Assembly: GCA_004195045.1 (NCBI GenBank)
Contig: SGBC01000001.1
Coordinates: 124,001-188,000 of the forward strand
Length of the DNA: 64,000 bases
Origin: Candidatus Acididesulfobacter guangdongensis
GTDB taxonomy: Bacteria; SZUA-79; Acidulodesulfobacterales; Acidulodesulfobacteraceae
Reading direction: 5' to 3'
A model generated the notes under the pieces. The model saw nothing but the letters and a program-made list of their open reading frames with translations, searched no databases and had not been told where the DNA came from. A program made the translations under genes and the position numbers. Below, one piece after another: positions 34,822 through 46,257 of the stretch (positions are counted from its first letter, which is position 1; each line of letters starts with the position of its first letter).

Positions 34822-37800
34822 TTAGTTGAAAATTTTTCCGCACAATAAAGAATAGGAACAGTACCCGCAGACTATATCGTCTGAATAATCAGGAACAAAA
34901 GGTTTTTCTTCGTCTGATATTTCTTTTATTATATTGGCTAAAGACGGCATAATGATATTTTCCATTATATCTGCGCCGTCGTTATTTTCTTTGTTCGCAT
35001 TAAACATATACTGCCTATATTTATCCTTACCTGTTCTGATGTCCTGAGACACCATGCCGAGACATGCATTGATTTTAGCGTAATCGCCGGCGCCGGCATT
35101 TCGGCAATCTTTTACCGGAGCTTTTTTATTATCCGCGTTCAGCACCGCCTGTTTGAATAAATACATATAGACCGGAAGCTGAAAAGATTTTATAAATTCT
35201 TTTATCTTGCTTCTGTCTGTCAGCGGTTTCCCGCCGCAATAATCGTTCAGCTTGTCTATATCCGGTTTTGCCGCATGTTTGCCGGTTTTGTAGTCTATAA
35301 TGATAAAACTTTCGCCGCTATCCAAGCTATTATAGTCACGTTCATGATTATAATTATTATCATTATTATCATTATTCTCGTTATTATTATCACCGGTGCA
35401 GTTATTTTTAAATTTGTCTATTCTGTCTATTATTCCAAAAAGTTTTACGGTTTTTTCACAATTTATTTTATCAGAATCTGCTTCGTATTTCCCGATATTA
35501 AACTCTGCTTCAATCCTGCGTTCTAATCCCAAAATTTCCCATCCTTTTTTATTAAGACAGTTGTTTGACAAATCATGCTTAATAAAATTAAATAGTAAAT
35601 TTTTGGACGTTTCTTTTACTAAAAAATCATCCGCTTCATTTTCGCATCCGTCAATTATTCCGTTTATTTTTTCTTTAATATAATTATCCAAAAAATTTTC
35701 ATCTGCAGCCGCACATGTCTTAATATGAATCTTCATACCCGTTTCCGTTTTCGCATCAGTATAGCTATCAGTAGTATTCGTGCAGGTATTTCTATTTTTA
35801 TTTATATCCGTATTTGTATTTGCATACATATTTATATTTGCGCTATTTGCGCAGTTTTTATTAAAATCTTTCGTCGTTAAAAAATCTTCATAAAATTTCT
35901 TAAGAACTCTGTGCTCAAATATTCCTACTCTATCAGCCCCCGCATAACCGGCTTTTATTGTATCGGCTTCGGAAAGCCCCGCTATATATTTATAGTAAAA
36001 TTGCACCGGACAATTTATGTATGTATCTATTGCGGTAATGGAAAGTTTTGTAAATATTTTATCTATTATTTCTAATATCGGTTTATTTTTTTTAATTTCA
36101 AAATCATTGCTGCTCTTTTGTAAAATATCAGTCTTAAAACTTAGTATATTTATATTTTTTATATCAAGTTTTTTTGCTTTTTTTTCTTCATCCCAAATAA
36201 TTTCTTCAATAAATCTGCTTCTTATCTTATTATCGTTTTTAATATAAATTATGTCGGCCTCGCGCGCTCCGAAAATTAATCTTCTGAAATAATATCTGTA
36301 TAACGCCTCATAGTCTGCATAACATAATACGCCTAATTTTTTTCTTAATGTATAAGGCAGCATCGGATCATATTTTTTTACTGGGGGCAAAATATCTTCA
36401 TTTGCATCAAATATTATAACCTTGTCGAACTGTAAAGCCCTTGTCTCAAGAAGACCCATAATTTGCAGACCTTTAAGGGGTATGCCTTTAAAAGCTGCAA
36501 ATTCATTATCTATATAATATTTAAATAATCTGAAGATTGATTTCTGCGTCATTGTTTCATTGCCGCAATAAGAATTTCCTAATATGTTAAGTATTTCTAT
36601 TATCTTTTCCGTAAATTCGGGAGCCGGTTTGTAATCTGCTGCAGCGCTGCTGCTATCGCTTTCACTAATTATTATTTTGTTAATTATTTCAGATATTTTA
36701 TTTGAAAAATTTTCTGGCGTAGTTTCATCTGCTTCAAAATTTATAAAAAATTGCTCATGAATTTTTTTAATAGCATCCGTAAGAATATTAACATCTGCAT
36801 CTTTATTTTCATTACTATTTTCATTACTATGCGGAGCATCAAAACTTAAGACCGAGTTTTCAATATCATTAAGCGCAATATAGCTGTAATTGTTTGAAAT
36901 TATATATTCTTCTGCAGCATCTGCCGCAGAAACAGCGCCTTCACCGCATAACATCTTAATATACGGATGCTTTAATAAATTAATATAATCTTTTGCAAAA
37001 TATCTATATTTATATTTATATTCGTGATTATTTTTCTTATTGCTATACTTATCTTCAGCATCTTCTGTGCTGCCATTTTTTATACTATTTCCATTTTTTT
37101 CCGGCAATTTTGTTCCTTGAACTTTAGACACAAGATCAAGCAATGAATAAAGCGGCGTTCGTTTTAAGGAATATCCCATAGTTATATTGTAATCGCAATC
37201 CATATAATTTATTACATGATACAGAAGCGGCATTAGTGTATTAGAATCCGGTAAAATAATAGCGCTGGTTTCCGGAACAAAATTGCTTTTATCTAAAATA
37301 TTTATATTTCTTTTTGATTCTAATTCAGAATGCACATCGAACCCTTCATGAAAATTTAAAACAGTTTCGGAAAAGCTATTCATACCATTGCTATCATTGC
37401 TATCATTGCCGTACTGCGGATTTTTCTGCATATTCTTTGAAAAAATACACTCAATTTCAGGATTACCCAGCGCATTAAGTAATTTTGAAACAATATAATC
37501 TTTTGAATATTCCTCTTTTTTTAAAGATTCAAATTGAGTATAAAATTCTGCGTCTCCGCTTTCAGCAAGGGTTTTAAAAATATATGCTTCGGTTTTATTG
37601 AGCGAGATAAATCCTGCAAAATATATTTTTTTGAATTCATTTCCAAAATCACTTATATTTTTACTTATATCTTCGCTTATATTTTTTGATAATATATTTG
37701 CGCCGCTCTTAATGTATTTTAAGGCATCAATATAGTCTAATCCTGGCGAAGACAGATTATTTTCGTACAATCTATTGTGAAAATTTTCGCGTATCACCGA

Positions 37801-38592
37801 CAGGCTGTTATAAAATCTGCGGATACTTTCAGGCATGTCAGGCAGATAAGATTTTAAAGATTTAAGCTCGCTATTTTCTACAGCTTCGGCGTCTAATTCG
37901 TTAATTACATTAAATAGCTGCAGCCCCCATGGAAAAAAATCGTCGAATTTTTTTATATTTCTAAAGCCGATATTAATATTTATATGGTCATTATTTTTCT
38001 CAATATTTTTGCTACCGCCGCCTGTGTCTGCAGCAACTGCCGGAGCAGCAGTATTTTTCTGATTTAGGGCATAACTTTCCGCTTTAAAAATATCCTTTGT
38101 AATATTATATAAAAACCAAACAGCATCAATAATGCTTATATCTTTTCGGACACCGCAAGATTTTTCGGCGATAAATTTAATAAATTCATTTATTGAAAAA
38201 ATATGCGGAGGTTCGCAAGGTGCACCTATTTTATCAGAAAGAATATTTTTTAAATATAAAGCAGGTCTTTTTCCTGCAAAAACTATAGCATATTTTGAAA
38301 AATCCCTGCCTGTTGTTTTACTGTTTTTTATATTATTTTTTATATATTTATTTTCGGCGTAATTATTATGTGCTCTGCCGCTATCGGTGCTGCAGCCGCT
38401 CTTATCGTTGTCATTGCCGTTATTTTTGCTGCCGGTATTGCCATTTATATTATTATTAAAATTATTAAAAGCTGCATTGCAACCTGCATTGCTGCCGTAA
38501 TTAACGTCATTAATCCCGTCAGTTTCGCCTATCAATTTTTCTGCTATATGTTCAATAATAGAGTCTTTATATGTCAGAGCATAAATTTTCAT
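34822..38592 (-). CDS. AddB-like PD-(D/E)XK nuclease with Fe-S cluster
   Basis: 1256 residues. The N-terminal helicase-like region lacks a Walker A, as in AddB. The C-terminal nuclease starts around TAIDTYINCPVQFYYKYIAGL (cluster Cys 1), contains FIIIDYKTGKHAAKPDIDKL (catalytic D-x-K of the PD-(D/E)XK type) and ends CGYCSYSLLCGKIF, giving C-x(n)-C-x2-C-x5-C for a [4Fe-4S] clamp. It processes DNA double-strand ends with the helicase upstream. Several long Asn/Asp-rich runs (residues about 30-90, and before the nuclease) are inserts encoded by microsatellite DNA. It is 121 bp downstream of the AddA-like gene. Confidence 0.85.
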   Translation of the reverse strand: MKIYALTYKDSIIEHIAEKLIGETDGINDVNYGSNAGCNAAFNNFNNNINGNTGSKNNGNDNDKSGCSTDSGRAHNNYAENKYIKNNIKNSKTTGRDFSKYAIVFAGKRPALYLKNILSDKIGAPCEPPHIFSINEFIKFIAEKSCGVRKDISIIDAVWFLYNITKDIFKAESYALNQKNTAAPAVAADTGGGSKNIEKNNDHININIGFRNIKKFDDFFPWGLQLFNVINELDAEAVENSELKSLKSYLPDMPESIRRFYNSLSVIRENFHNRLYENNLSSPGLDYIDALKYIKSGANILSKNISEDISKNISDFGNEFKKIYFAGFISLNKTEAYIFKTLAESGDAEFYTQFESLKKEEYSKDYIVSKLLNALGNPEIECIFSKNMQKNPQYGNDSNDSNGMNSFSETVLNFHEGFDVHSELESKRNINILDKSNFVPETSAIILPDSNTLMPLLYHVINYMDCDYNITMGYSLKRTPLYSLLDLVSKVQGTKLPEKNGNSIKNGSTEDAEDKYSNKKNNHEYKYKYRYFAKDYINLLKHPYIKMLCGEGAVSAADAAEEYIISNNYSYIALNDIENSVLSFDAPHSNENSNENKDADVNILTDAIKKIHEQFFINFEADETTPENFSNKISEIINKIIISESDSSSAAADYKPAPEFTEKIIEILNILGNSYCGNETMTQKSIFRLFKYYIDNEFAAFKGIPLKGLQIMGLLETRALQFDKVIIFDANEDILPPVKKYDPMLPYTLRKKLGVLCYADYEALYRYYFRRLIFGAREADIIYIKNDNKIRSRFIEEIIWDEEKKAKKLDIKNINILSFKTDILQKSSNDFEIKKNKPILEIIDKIFTKLSITAIDTYINCPVQFYYKYIAGLSEADTIKAGYAGADRVGIFEHRVLKKFYEDFLTTKDFNKNCANSANINMYANTNTDINKNRNTCTNTTDSYTDAKTETGMKIHIKTCAAADENFLDNYIKEKINGIIDGCENEADDFLVKETSKNLLFNFIKHDLSNNCLNKKGWEILGLERRIEAEFNIGKYEADSDKINCEKTVKLFGIIDRIDKFKNNCTGDNNNENNDNNDNNYNHERDYNSLDSGESFIIIDYKTGKHAAKPDIDKLNDYCGGKPLTDRSKIKEFIKSFQLPVYMYLFKQAVLNADNKKAPVKDCRNAGAGDYAKINACLGMVSQDIRTGKDKYRQYMFNANKENNDGADIMENIIMPSLANIIKEISDEEKPFVPDYSDDIVCGYCSYSLLCGKIFN

Positions 38593-38713
38593 TACAATTA
38601 CCTTGTATTTATTACAATGATGCTTATTATTGATTATTAGTTATTGATTATTGACCATTTTTTATGGCAATTCTTCCGCATCTATATTATTTATTTATTA
38701 ACTTATTTATTAA

Positions 38714-41700
38714 TTAATCAATGCTTATAACAACATTATCCTTAACATTCTTGCAGCTGCAGTCGTTACCGCTGCCGCCGTTAAAAAACAAATCTATTAA
38801 TCTATTTTTATGATTGCCTATTTTGGGCGGCAATAAAATATAAAGTTCATTTTCCGCTCTTGTCAGCGTTACATAAAAAAGATTTAATTCATCTATAAAA
38901 TTTAATGATTTTTGGCGTATATACGAAACTACAGATTTTACGGCAATATTTTCATCGTTTTTAATAATATCTTTGGCGATGCTTAATAAGAAATTCTGCC
39001 CTGTTTTATCTGCATAGTCAAGCGCAATGCCGCAGCTGGTATAATCGCCGCTCTCATTGCCGCCGGTGTTGTTTAGACTTAAATAATCAACTATTATTTT
39101 ATTCGGACTGTCAACTTTCAAACCTGCATAGGGAATAATAACTATCGGAAACTGCAAACCTTTAGATTTGTGCATAGTTAAAACATTCACGGCATCTTTG
39201 TCGGAATTAAGTTTAACTAAAAATAATTTTTCTTCAGATTTAACGTTTTCAAAAAAATCTATAAACGCTCCTAAGCTGCTTTCGCTTTCCTGTTCTCTGT
39301 TTTTTAAAAGTTCGAGCAGGTGCATAAAGAAACCGAGATTATTTTTAAAATTTTCATAAATATTAAATTTTTGATAAAATATACATACAAAATCGTAAGG
39401 CGGGTAATAGTCTGCGCTCTTTATTAAAGGTTCAAAATAATAATCCCAGATAACATTCTCTGTCTCATTAATATTCGTATTTTTTATATTGCTTGCGATA
39501 TTATTTGCGTTGCCTATATCGGTTATTCTATTTATCTTATTAAAATTATTTATATAAATCGTATTATCAAAACACTCATTCGGCAGTAATTCTTTAAACC
39601 ATTTTTTAAGATACGGATAAATAAACTTTTTATCTCTATTTTGCGCAACGAAATAATTGAGTTCATCTTTAAATTTTAAAACGGTGAAAGAATCCGGCAA
39701 TCCAAATATTGAAGCAAATATTGAACCGCTTATAAAATTAATCAGAGAAAGATTGTCGGAAGGTTTATTTATAAATTTCATAAAACTGATAACTTCTTTA
39801 ATCAGAGGGTTATTTCTTATATCGGCGTTCTGCTCCGATTCTGCCGGTATTCCGTCACGTTTCAATCTGAGAACTATATCGCTTGATTCTTGATTTGTGC
39901 GTGTCAAAATTGCAATATCTTTATATTTGTAATTTCTGTTCTTTATATCCTTTATCATATTTATAGTTTTTTCTAAGCATATTTCTTTAATTTTCTGAGA
40001 ATTTAGAGTTTCGTCAGAAAACATATCAGCGTTGTCATCGGTGTTGCCGCTATTATTGATGCCGTCATTAACCATATTATCATTATTATCATTATCATGA
40101 ATATATTTTTCTTCGCTGTTTTTATTGTATTCTGTATGTGTATAGCCAGTCTGCCTGCGTTCCGTCTGTTTGTACCCTGTCTGCTCATGTTCCGTCTGCT
40201 CACCGCACTCCGTCTGTTTGTACCCTGTCTGCTCACCGCACCCCGTCTGTTCCGGTCCGTCCTGTTTTTCTAAAATCCGCTCAATATAGATAAGCCCGCC
40301 GCCGCCGCTTTCCTTTCCGGCAGCTCCGTCGGGCGATTTCTGCGCATGGTCCTTATACACCGTATCTATAAGATGCTCAATATTTTTATTTACAAGACTA
40401 TCCATAGAATCGGCTGCATATAGCGAATCTGAACATGTAAAATCAGTAGAATTATTGGAATTGGATAATAAACGGGAAACTAAATTTTCAGGGCTGAAGG
40501 TTTGATTGAAAAAGTATATAAGTTCTTTTTTAGACCTGAAGTTATAAGAAAGTTTTTCTTCATAAAAATTATTTTCATCTATAATATTTTCGCTGCGGAA
40601 ATCGTCCATAACCTCATCGAATAAATCAGCATCCCCTCCTTTAAATCTATATATGGACTGTTTTTTATCTCCGACATAAAAAAATGTGCCTCCGTTTGCA
40701 ATGCTGTTCCCGACCAATGCTTTTATATTTTCCCATTGAAGCCTGTCAGTATCCTGAAATTCATCTATAAGATAATGATAAATTTTTTCTCCGATATTAA
40801 AATATATCTCAGGCACTCTATTATCTCTTATCAATTCATTTACTTTTATTTTTAATTCATCTATAAATATGTTTCCGTCGTTTTTAGATTTTTCCGCTAT
40901 AATTTTTTTTACTTCTTTTAATATTTTTATATAAGAATAAAATTTTATGCCGTTGGCGGTTAAAATAATATTTTTTATGCTTTCCCTTATGCTGTCCCAT
41001 GTCTGCTGAAGTCTGTTTAGAATAATTAAATTATCTAAACTCTCTAAACTTTTAGCATTTGTTATAAGTTGGCGTATATTATTTTTAAGAAGATAAGCCG
41101 AACTGAAATCCATTCTTGAAATTTTCGCTAATCCCTTTAATGCATTTTTATTTAAAGCTATTCCTTTAGATTTAGATTTAGATTTGGATTTAGATTTGGA
41201 TTTGGATTTGGATTTGGATTTGGATTTGGATTGAGAAGCCGTTTTTGCTTTTCCTGCCGGTTGCAATTCAGAATTATCCGATATATTTATATCTGCATCT
41301 GATGTACCTATATCATTGAAAGCGTCTATTAAATTAACCAATTCCTGCAATTTTCCGCCGCAATTGCGCACATCGTCTATTTCGAAAGGTCTCTCACATA
41401 TATTTTTAATATTTGTTTCTATATAATTATGCGATTTAATTAAATAATCTTCATCATTCGGGACTATGAAATATTTACCTTCCGTATTTTCAATATTTCT
41501 TAATTCTTTTATTGTTTCTACGATTGCCTTGCGCGGATTGAAGCTGCTTTTGCCCTCTATCACCGTGTAATTTTTAATAAATTCCCTGAACATATTTTTT
41601 ATTTCTCTGCCTTTGTTTCCGTTTGACCCGCCTGACACGTTTGACCATTCAGCCGAGCCTAATGCGCTTGGTGTGTCTAACGTGTCTGACGCCTCTAAAA

Positions 41701-42244
41701 GCAGACTGTCTAACGCATATTCTATATAAGACGTCGGATTCATAACTATATTAAACCCGGGTCTTATATCAGTCTCAAGTAAGGATGCTTTAATTATATC
41801 CGTTAAAAAACTGTCTATTGTTTTTACATTAAAATCTGAATAATTTTTAATGATGTTATCTACTATCGCCAGAGCTTTTTCTTGAATTTCTTGAATATTT
41901 TTTGAATTAGCGCAGCTGCCGATACCGGTACTTTCGCAATTTACGGCTATCACTTTTTTAATCTGTTCTATTGCGCGCTTATCCCCTATAGCAATAGATT
42001 TAAGAAGATTAAGAATGCGGTCCTTCATTTCTCCCGCAGCTTTGTTTGTAAATGTTATAGCTATAATATTATTTAAATTATTTGTTTTGGCATTATTTGA
42101 TTTTATTTCAGAAGACAAAAGAAACTGAACATACCTTAAGGAAAGATTATGCGTTTTACCGCTTCCAGCAGATGCGGACAGCTGGAAAATATGGGGAAAC
42201 TCAAGTTCTTTATCGTTTTTTAAAGGATTAGCGATATCGTTCAT
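38714..42244 (-). CDS. AddA-like UvrD/Rep-family helicase, no C-terminal nuclease
   Basis: 1176 residues. Walker A QLSASAGSGKTHNLSLRYVQ (about 22-41). Motif II is LIDEFQDTDRLQWENI, then motif III GDKKQSIYRFKGGDADLF. Motif V: VLTMHKSKGLQFPIVIIPY. Motif VI: LFYVTLTRAENELYILLPP. After motif VI only about 35 residues remain, so the RecB-type nuclease of classical AddA is missing and the partner must do the cutting. Low-complexity inserts: a Lys-Ser repeat (residues about 337-359) and a Gln-Thr-Glu/Gly repeat (about 660-702). Repairs DNA breaks with the AddB-like protein. Confidence 0.87.
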   Translation of the reverse strand: MNDIANPLKNDKELEFPHIFQLSASAGSGKTHNLSLRYVQFLLSSEIKSNNAKTNNLNNIIAITFTNKAAGEMKDRILNLLKSIAIGDKRAIEQIKKVIAVNCESTGIGSCANSKNIQEIQEKALAIVDNIIKNYSDFNVKTIDSFLTDIIKASLLETDIRPGFNIVMNPTSYIEYALDSLLLEASDTLDTPSALGSAEWSNVSGGSNGNKGREIKNMFREFIKNYTVIEGKSSFNPRKAIVETIKELRNIENTEGKYFIVPNDEDYLIKSHNYIETNIKNICERPFEIDDVRNCGGKLQELVNLIDAFNDIGTSDADINISDNSELQPAGKAKTASQSKSKSKSKSKSKSKSKSKSKSKGIALNKNALKGLAKISRMDFSSAYLLKNNIRQLITNAKSLESLDNLIILNRLQQTWDSIRESIKNIILTANGIKFYSYIKILKEVKKIIAEKSKNDGNIFIDELKIKVNELIRDNRVPEIYFNIGEKIYHYLIDEFQDTDRLQWENIKALVGNSIANGGTFFYVGDKKQSIYRFKGGDADLFDEVMDDFRSENIIDENNFYEEKLSYNFRSKKELIYFFNQTFSPENLVSRLLSNSNNSTDFTCSDSLYAADSMDSLVNKNIEHLIDTVYKDHAQKSPDGAAGKESGGGGLIYIERILEKQDGPEQTGCGEQTGYKQTECGEQTEHEQTGYKQTERRQTGYTHTEYNKNSEEKYIHDNDNNDNMVNDGINNSGNTDDNADMFSDETLNSQKIKEICLEKTINMIKDIKNRNYKYKDIAILTRTNQESSDIVLRLKRDGIPAESEQNADIRNNPLIKEVISFMKFINKPSDNLSLINFISGSIFASIFGLPDSFTVLKFKDELNYFVAQNRDKKFIYPYLKKWFKELLPNECFDNTIYINNFNKINRITDIGNANNIASNIKNTNINETENVIWDYYFEPLIKSADYYPPYDFVCIFYQKFNIYENFKNNLGFFMHLLELLKNREQESESSLGAFIDFFENVKSEEKLFLVKLNSDKDAVNVLTMHKSKGLQFPIVIIPYAGLKVDSPNKIIVDYLSLNNTGGNESGDYTSCGIALDYADKTGQNFLLSIAKDIIKNDENIAVKSVVSYIRQKSLNFIDELNLFYVTLTRAENELYILLPPKIGNHKNRLIDLFFNGGSGNDCSCKNVKDNVVISID
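40137..40262. repeat. Repeats encoding EQTGYKQTE-like units in the AddA-like gene
   Basis: The words TCCGTCTGTTTGTACCCTGT and CTGCTCACCGCACTCCGTCTG recur with variation. They encode a linker of Gln, Thr, Glu, Gly and Tyr in the middle of the helicase. The Cys-rich coding strand composition differs from the flanks. Confidence 0.6.
41166..41232. repeat. Hexanucleotide GATTTA/GATTTG repeat encoding (Lys-Ser)n
   Basis: About eleven units of GATTTA or GATTTG. On the minus strand they encode alternating Lys and Ser inside the AddA-like helicase. The unit count should vary between strains if slippage is active. Confidence 0.85.
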
Positions 42245-42248
42245 GTTT

Positions 42249-42343
42249 AGGCGCTGCTGCGATCAAGTTAATGTTCAACCATCGTGAAATACCCCGCTCT
42301 CACGAACGGAAACTTCTCGACAATAGACAATATTAGTTAAATA
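42249..42343. repeat. Dispersed repeat, copy 2 (GGCGCTGCTGC / CGGAAACTTCTC)
   Basis: GGCGCTGCTGC (42249-42259) lies 5 bases from the AddA-like start codon, followed by CCATCGTGAAATACCCCGCT and then CGGAAACTTCTCGACAATA and ACAATATTAGTTAAAT. The same words are at 14264-14320. The block is more G+C-rich than its surroundings. Confidence 0.55.
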
Positions 42344-42394
42344 TTAAATCTTACATTCAGGTTGTCCATAATTTATTTATTTAATTTAATTATT

Positions 42395-42515
42395 GGAAAA
42401 GGTGTCAGACACCTTTTCCTAGACACCTTTTCCTGCTACTTTCCTATAGGCATTTTTATTGCTCAAATAAATATAGCAATATTAATCTGTTGCTGATAAT
42501 TATGGTGAAGTTGGT

Positions 42516-42518
<3 letters not shown>
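42395..42518. repeat. Palindromic repeat family, copy R3
   Basis: GGAAAAGGTGTC A GACACCTTTTCC (42395-42419) is a perfect 12+12 hairpin with a one-base centre. A partial second copy of the right arm follows (42422-42434). The rest, CATTTTTATTGCTC to ATAATTATGGTGAAGTTGG (about 42450-42513), matches the right half of the element at 63669-63896. The end reaches the rimO stop codon. Confidence 0.8.
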
Positions 42519-44042
<1,524 letters not shown>

Positions 44043-44453
44043 ATTAATTTTTATTTTATTTCAATATATAAATAAATGTGAAATCGTGAATTTTTTATAT
44101 CGGTTTTTATTTTATTTTATGATTTTTATAATGTAAATAAAAAAATAAATTGTAAATAAGACTTGTTTATATTAAGTTTACAAAACCGCGCTATAATAAC
44201 ACCATATATCTTTAATCCTAGCAATAGAAAGTTATCTGCTCGGAAAAGGTGTCTGACACCTTTTCCTGGACACTTTTTCCTGCTATTTTGCTTAACCGAG
44301 CAAAGAAATGCAAAAATATTTTCTATTGCAGAATTAAGGTATATACTATGCCTACTATACGCTCTTTCAATATGCTATAATGCATATAATGCAGCAGATA
44401 AAACATTGTGAATAAAATCGGAAATTCAAATAGAAGAATAATTAAAAAATATT
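44043..44453. other. Divergent promoter region of rimO and tolC-like gene
   Basis: Contains repeat R4 (44212-44337), which therefore lies between two divergent promoters. The remainder is A+T-rich; no other gene or RNA was recognised. Confidence 0.5.
44212..44337. mobile_element. MITE-like element R4 (126 bp)
   Basis: Left end TTAATCCTAGCAATAGAAA and right end TTTCTATTGCAGAATTAA are near-perfect inverted terminal repeats. Inside are GTTATCTGCTCGG, the hairpin GGAAAAGGTGTC T GACACCTTTTCC (44242-44266), a second degenerate right arm, and TTTTGCTTAACCGAGCAAAG. No coding capacity. The same build is seen at 49812-50004. Confidence 0.75.
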
Positions 44454-46019
44454 ATGAAATCAACAGAGTCTAATTATACCAAATTTTTTACGTTATGTTC
44501 CTTTTTTTTAACCGGCATATTAATTTTTTCAGCATTATCTCCTGCCGTTTCATACGCCGGTACATTATTAAATAATCCGAAAAAAGCCGGTCAGACGAGT
44601 TATTTAAAAAAGACAGGGTATGCTCCTGCCGGACATTATGATAACAAAAGCAATATTAATATTGAAAATTATCTTATCCCTGTTTCCCAAACCGCGTTTA
44701 AAAAAACGTTTAATATTGCAAATAAAATAGCAAACATACATAACAGATATATCAGCCTTAAGCAGGCGCTGAAATTAGCGTTGACAAATTATCCGGGGAT
44801 ATTATCAGGCAAATATAATTATCTTAACTATGTCTATTTAAATAACGAATCGACCTATAAATATTATCCTCAAATTTCAGCTAATGCCGGATTCACCAAA
44901 GAAACCGTCATGAATGTAAATAACGCGGGAGAGGCTCAGACTATCGGGAACCAGGTGCTCATACATAACGTCAATCAAAATTATTTTGTAAACAATTACA
45001 GCGGGAGCATTAACGCTACATTGGAATTATATTCTTTCGGTTCGCGCTATTATAATTATCTTCAATCGAAATATAATATGCTGAGTCAGAAATATGCATA
45101 CAATCTTACTATTAATAACGATTTATACAATGTCATATTTGATTTCGAATCATATTTTGAAGATAAGCAGTTGGAAGAAGCCGACAGGGAAAATTTAAAA
45201 AATGATGAAATCCAGTATAAATCAGCTTATGCTTTTTATAAAGTAGGAACGGGAGACCTGCTTGACGCCGAAACCGCGAAAGCTGCTATGGAAACGGCTA
45301 AAGCATCTTATATAAATTCTACTTTTAATGTAAAAATAGCAAAACTTGCGCTTTTAAATTCTATTGGATTATCGCCTGAAAACGGTAAAAATAAGGTCAG
45401 ATACCATTTTGTAAATTCTGTGTCGTTTAAACCTTTTAAAACAAAATTAAAAAATCTGCTGTCAAAAGGACTGAAACATAATCCTCAGCTAAAGCAGGCG
45501 GCTTTTGCGGTTAAATCGTCTAACGCCTCGGTAAGGCAGGCTGTTTCGGGCTACTATCCTTCTTTAAGCGCAAGTTTTAATTATACCGGAGAAAATTCAT
45601 CTTTTCCTTTAGACAGAAATTACTCTGCGGGTATAGCCGTTAATATTCCTATATTTAACGGATTTTTGACGGAAAATCAGGTAGGAGCCGCAAAAGCTCT
45701 GCTAAATAGCAGCATCTGGAATAAACAGTTAGTTAAAAATAATCTTATATATGACGTTTCTAACGATTACTACAATATAATTAATCAATATTTGACGGCA
45801 AAGGCTCTGCGCCAATCTTTTGTATCTTCAAAACTGGCGTACAAACTGGCTCTTAAGAGCTATCAGGTAGGGGTAGGCTCAATGGTGCAGCTTGTAACCG
45901 CAAATTCCCAATACATAACGAGTAAAACAAATTATATAAATGCGGAATTCACATATTTTTATGAAAAAGCTAAACTGTATTCAGACCTCGGTCTGCTTAT
46001 ACATCATTATTTAAAATGA
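44454..46019 (+). CDS. TolC-family outer-membrane efflux protein
   Basis: 521 residues. Signal peptide FFTLCSFFLTGILIFSALSP, cut likely near SYAG. Two halves with the TolC repeat pattern: ISLKQALKLALTNYPGILSG ... and LLSKGLKHNPQLKQAAFAVK, each followed by a strand pair (YYPQISANAGF; YYPSLSASFNYTG) and the helix of a periplasmic tunnel. The first 90 residues before the first repeat are extra and unrecognised. First gene of a tripartite exporter: outer-membrane channel, adaptor, ATPase, permease. SD sequence weak. Confidence 0.9.
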   Translation: MKSTESNYTKFFTLCSFFLTGILIFSALSPAVSYAGTLLNNPKKAGQTSYLKKTGYAPAGHYDNKSNINIENYLIPVSQTAFKKTFNIANKIANIHNRYISLKQALKLALTNYPGILSGKYNYLNYVYLNNESTYKYYPQISANAGFTKETVMNVNNAGEAQTIGNQVLIHNVNQNYFVNNYSGSINATLELYSFGSRYYNYLQSKYNMLSQKYAYNLTINNDLYNVIFDFESYFEDKQLEEADRENLKNDEIQYKSAYAFYKVGTGDLLDAETAKAAMETAKASYINSTFNVKIAKLALLNSIGLSPENGKNKVRYHFVNSVSFKPFKTKLKNLLSKGLKHNPQLKQAAFAVKSSNASVRQAVSGYYPSLSASFNYTGENSSFPLDRNYSAGIAVNIPIFNGFLTENQVGAAKALLNSSIWNKQLVKNNLIYDVSNDYYNIINQYLTAKALRQSFVSSKLAYKLALKSYQVGVGSMVQLVTANSQYITSKTNYINAEFTYFYEKAKLYSDLGLLIHHYLK

Positions 46020-46043
46020 GTTATCGAATCAACTAATTAATTA

Positions 46044-46135
46044 ATTAGTTTGTAAGTTTGTTGAACAGTTTGTTCAAATAATTTAGTTAGTTTGTAAGTT
46101 TCTAAGTTTCTAAGTTTGTTAATTAGTTAATTAGT
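46044..46135. repeat. Short-unit repeat between tolC-like and macA-like genes
   Basis: AGTTTGTAAGTTTGTT, AGTTTGTAAGTTTCTAAGTTTC and TTAATTAGTTAATTAGTT words repeat imperfectly over about 90 bases. Noncoding. Confidence 0.5.
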
Positions 46136-46257
46136 TGAGTTATCAAATTTAAAATGATTTGGCTATTTATTTAATGAATTAATTAATTAATGTATTATTT
46201 ATGACCGGACAACTTATAATTTATATAAACTTATAATTTACGGAGATTTAAATTCTG

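Noticed and set aside
40003-40236. Minus-strand ORF MSRQGTNRRSAVSRRN in the AddA-like gene
   Set aside because: It is an alternate frame of the Gln-Thr repeat linker; the repeats keep more than one frame open.
44163-44411. Plus-strand ORF spanning MITE-like element R4
   Set aside because: The ORF is created by the inverted repeats of the element and has no ribosome-binding site or family match.
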